NCBI GenBank assembly: GCA_964574705.1
Contig: CAZNOO010000042.1
Coordinates: 1 to 6,980 of the forward strand
From: JAHIVB01 sp964574705
GTDB taxonomy: Bacteria > Bacillota_I > Bacilli_A > Izemoplasmatales > Hujiaoplasmataceae
Direction: 5' to 3'
Length of the DNA: 6,980 nt
This document shows, piece by piece, positions 5,752 through 6,980 of this stretch (position 1 is the stretch's first letter; each line of letters begins with the position of its first letter). The position numbers and the translations under genes were made by a program. The notes beneath the pieces were generated by a model. It saw only the letters and a list, made by a program, of their open reading frames with translations, made no database searches and was not told the origin of the DNA.

Positions 5752-5774
5752 GTTTTTTTATTTAGAAAAAAGAT

Positions 5775-6980
5775 TTATTCTTTATTCGGCTCTTCTTCTT
5801 CAACAGGAACTTCTTCAATATTTTCTTCTTTGTCTACTGATTCTACTGATGCAACAGGTTCTACGGATTCAGTTTCTTCTACTGATTCTATTGGTTCAAT
5901 TTCAGGAACAATCAGTGAGAGTCTATAATCAATTGATACCTTTGACCAGAATATTATAAATAACATTAGAGATACAACTGCGATTACATAGGTCATTGAC
6001 ATCAATGGATTGAAGTTCCAAAGTCCATGTATCATTGCCATTAACAAATACCAGAAAAAGAATACTGGATTTCTTAAGTCTCTCATCTTTAAATGTCCTG
6101 TTTTACTAATCATAACAACGACACCAGCAAGGATTCCGGTCCAGAAGTGATGACCTACACCAATTAAATCATAAAAGGATCTAACCAGAATAAGCCAAAT
6201 CATATCAAACATATTTAGATTTGTCAGTAATTCATTCATTCCATACATTGTCGTCTCAAATGCTGTAAACCCAGCTCCGACTGCAAACCCGATCAAGACG
6301 CCTTCCAAAGGATTCTTGATCAGTTTTTTTCTGACCAAGAAAATAACTGTCATAATCTTTGCCAGTTCTTCAATTAATCCTGTTAGTAAATCTCCAACAA
6401 TTGGAAAAGGCATATAGCCAGTAAAGCTTCGAATGAACAAAACAATGATGATTGAAATAAGTCCACCATATAGAAAATACTTAATGAGTTCAAAGCCTCT
6501 TATGATTCTTGGATGATGTGCTTCAAACAAGAACCACATGAATCCAAGTGGAACAACCATACTTAAGGCAAAGTTAGAAATGACAACACTATCAGCAAGG
6601 TAAGCAAGTCCAGCTACGCCCAGCAGCAACAAACTAATTCTTAGAAAAACGAACGGACTTGAAGTATTCTCTTCCAAACTAAACAATTGGTTCTCTATAA
6701 GATTTGTATTAACTTCTCTCTTCTTTTTCTTTACCGCACCAAACATGGATTTCAAGAAATCCCAGAAAAAGCGAAGTGGCGTAAATTTGGCTTTAAAAGA
6801 AAGTGGCGCAAAAATGTTTCTTGGTATTTTCTTATCAAGAGGAACATCAATTCCAATAAAATAGGGATCAAACTCCAATACTTCTGCTAGCTTTAATCCA
6901 AAGTTGAGTGGAATGTATTTTCTCTTGGTTTCAAAGTCAATTAGAATCTGAGAATCGACTTCCAATACTTGTGCCAAATC
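5775..6980 (-). CDS. XRE-type HTH plus PrsW-family glutamic intramembrane protease (partial, N-terminus off the right edge)
   Basis: The visible 401 residues begin inside a helix-turn-helix of the XRE (Cro/CI) type: DLAQVLEVD, then LIDFETKRKYIPL, then LKLAEVLEFDP, covering about 1-39. A basic linker (KKKKR, 84-88) leads to roughly eight hydrophobic segments from 110 to 346. PrsW protease motifs, numbered from the first visible residue, are all present: IEELAK with E204, E205 and K208; FETTMY with F241, E242 and Y246; R267; HHFWTG from H277; and HGLWN with H318 and N322. In Bacillus subtilis, PrsW cleaves the anti-sigma factor RsiW in the membrane; the target here is unknown. The tail (359-401) is rich in Glu, Ser and Val. 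Codon 6977-6975 is TTG, preceded in frame by GAT, and the HTH is incomplete, so the true start lies outside the window. The DNA-binding/protease combination is the unusual feature. Confidence 0.88.
   Translation of the reverse strand, partial: DLAQVLEVDSQILIDFETKRKYIPLNFGLKLAEVLEFDPYFIGIDVPLDKKIPRNIFAPLSFKAKFTPLRFFWDFLKSMFGAVKKKKREVNTNLIENQLFSLEENTSSPFVFLRISLLLLGVAGLAYLADSVVISNFALSMVVPLGFMWFLFEAHHPRIIRGFELIKYFLYGGLISIIIVLFIRSFTGYMPFPIVGDLLTGLIEELAKIMTVIFLVRKKLIKNPLEGVLIGFAVGAGFTAFETTMYGMNELLTNLNMFDMIWLILVRSFYDLIGVGHHFWTGILAGVVVMISKTGHLKMRDLRNPVFFFWYLLMAMIHGLWNFNPLMSMTYVIAVVSLMLFIIFWSKVSIDYRLSLIVPEIEPIESVEETESVEPVASVESVDKEENIEEVPVEEEEPNKE
5833..5897 (-). repeat. Imperfect 11-bp repeats coding the acidic tail of the PrsW-like protein
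   Basis: TCTACTGATTC or close variants recur at 5833, 5842 (partial), 5860, 5878 and 5887 (plus-strand reading). On the coding strand they give repeated ESV(E/D) units. Such a repeat can change length by slippage, so the tail may vary among strains. Confidence 0.6.

Noticed and set aside
5833..5897. Short repeated units that could suggest a CRISPR array
   Set aside because: The units are about 11 bp, nearly abutting, in frame with a coding tail, and have no unique spacers.
5750..5959. Leucine-rich open frame on the plus strand
   Set aside because: It is antisense to the repetitive acidic tail of the PrsW-like protein, so its composition is an artefact of the Glu/Ser/Val codons.
6687..6890. 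Open frame of 67 codons on the plus strand
   Set aside because: It is antisense to the linker of the PrsW-like protein and has no supporting signals.

Overview
This AT-rich window uses the standard genetic code: TGA serves as a stop (for example in the ABC permease) and Trp is TGG. Small lipobox and membrane proteins, Gram-positive-style Shine-Dalgarno sites and a heliorhodopsin gene all point to a monoderm host. A low-GC Firmicute or a Tenericutes/Izemoplasma-type bacterium is my best guess, probably from a metagenome-assembled or draft genome, because a 100-N scaffold gap interrupts one gene.

Layout. (1) Positions 1-1946, minus strand: a compact polar amino-acid ABC importer operon in the order substrate-binding lipoprotein, permease, ATPase. 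The genes overlap, and the ATPase runs off the left edge. (2) 2182-3558, minus strand: a two-helix membrane protein of 88 aa followed by a 345-aa protein with an EVE/PUA-like N-terminus and a DUF3883-type PD-(D/E)XK nuclease C-terminus. This is a possible modified-DNA restriction factor. An extended -10 promoter starts the unit and a perfect 11-bp hairpin ends it. (3) 3701-5294, plus strand: a full heliorhodopsin with its retinal lysine, then a tocopherol-cyclase-like protein broken by the assembly gap. A strong terminator hairpin lies between them. (4) 5332-6980, minus strand: a membrane-embedded PrsW-type glutamic protease with part of an XRE helix-turn-helix at its N-terminus (cut by the right edge), followed by a 118-aa four-helix membrane protein. 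The ribosome-binding site of the latter lies inside a long imperfect inverted repeat.

How they may work together. The transporter is a self-contained nutrient uptake unit. The heliorhodopsin/cyclase-like pair could be a light- and isoprenoid-linked module, since the second family has a lipocalin-like fold acting on prenyl lipids; this is inference. The XRE-PrsW protein combines a DNA-binding domain with an intramembrane protease, suggesting membrane-located signalling. No gene-free stretch exceeds 300 bases. I saw no tRNA, rRNA, CRISPR array or insertion sequence.
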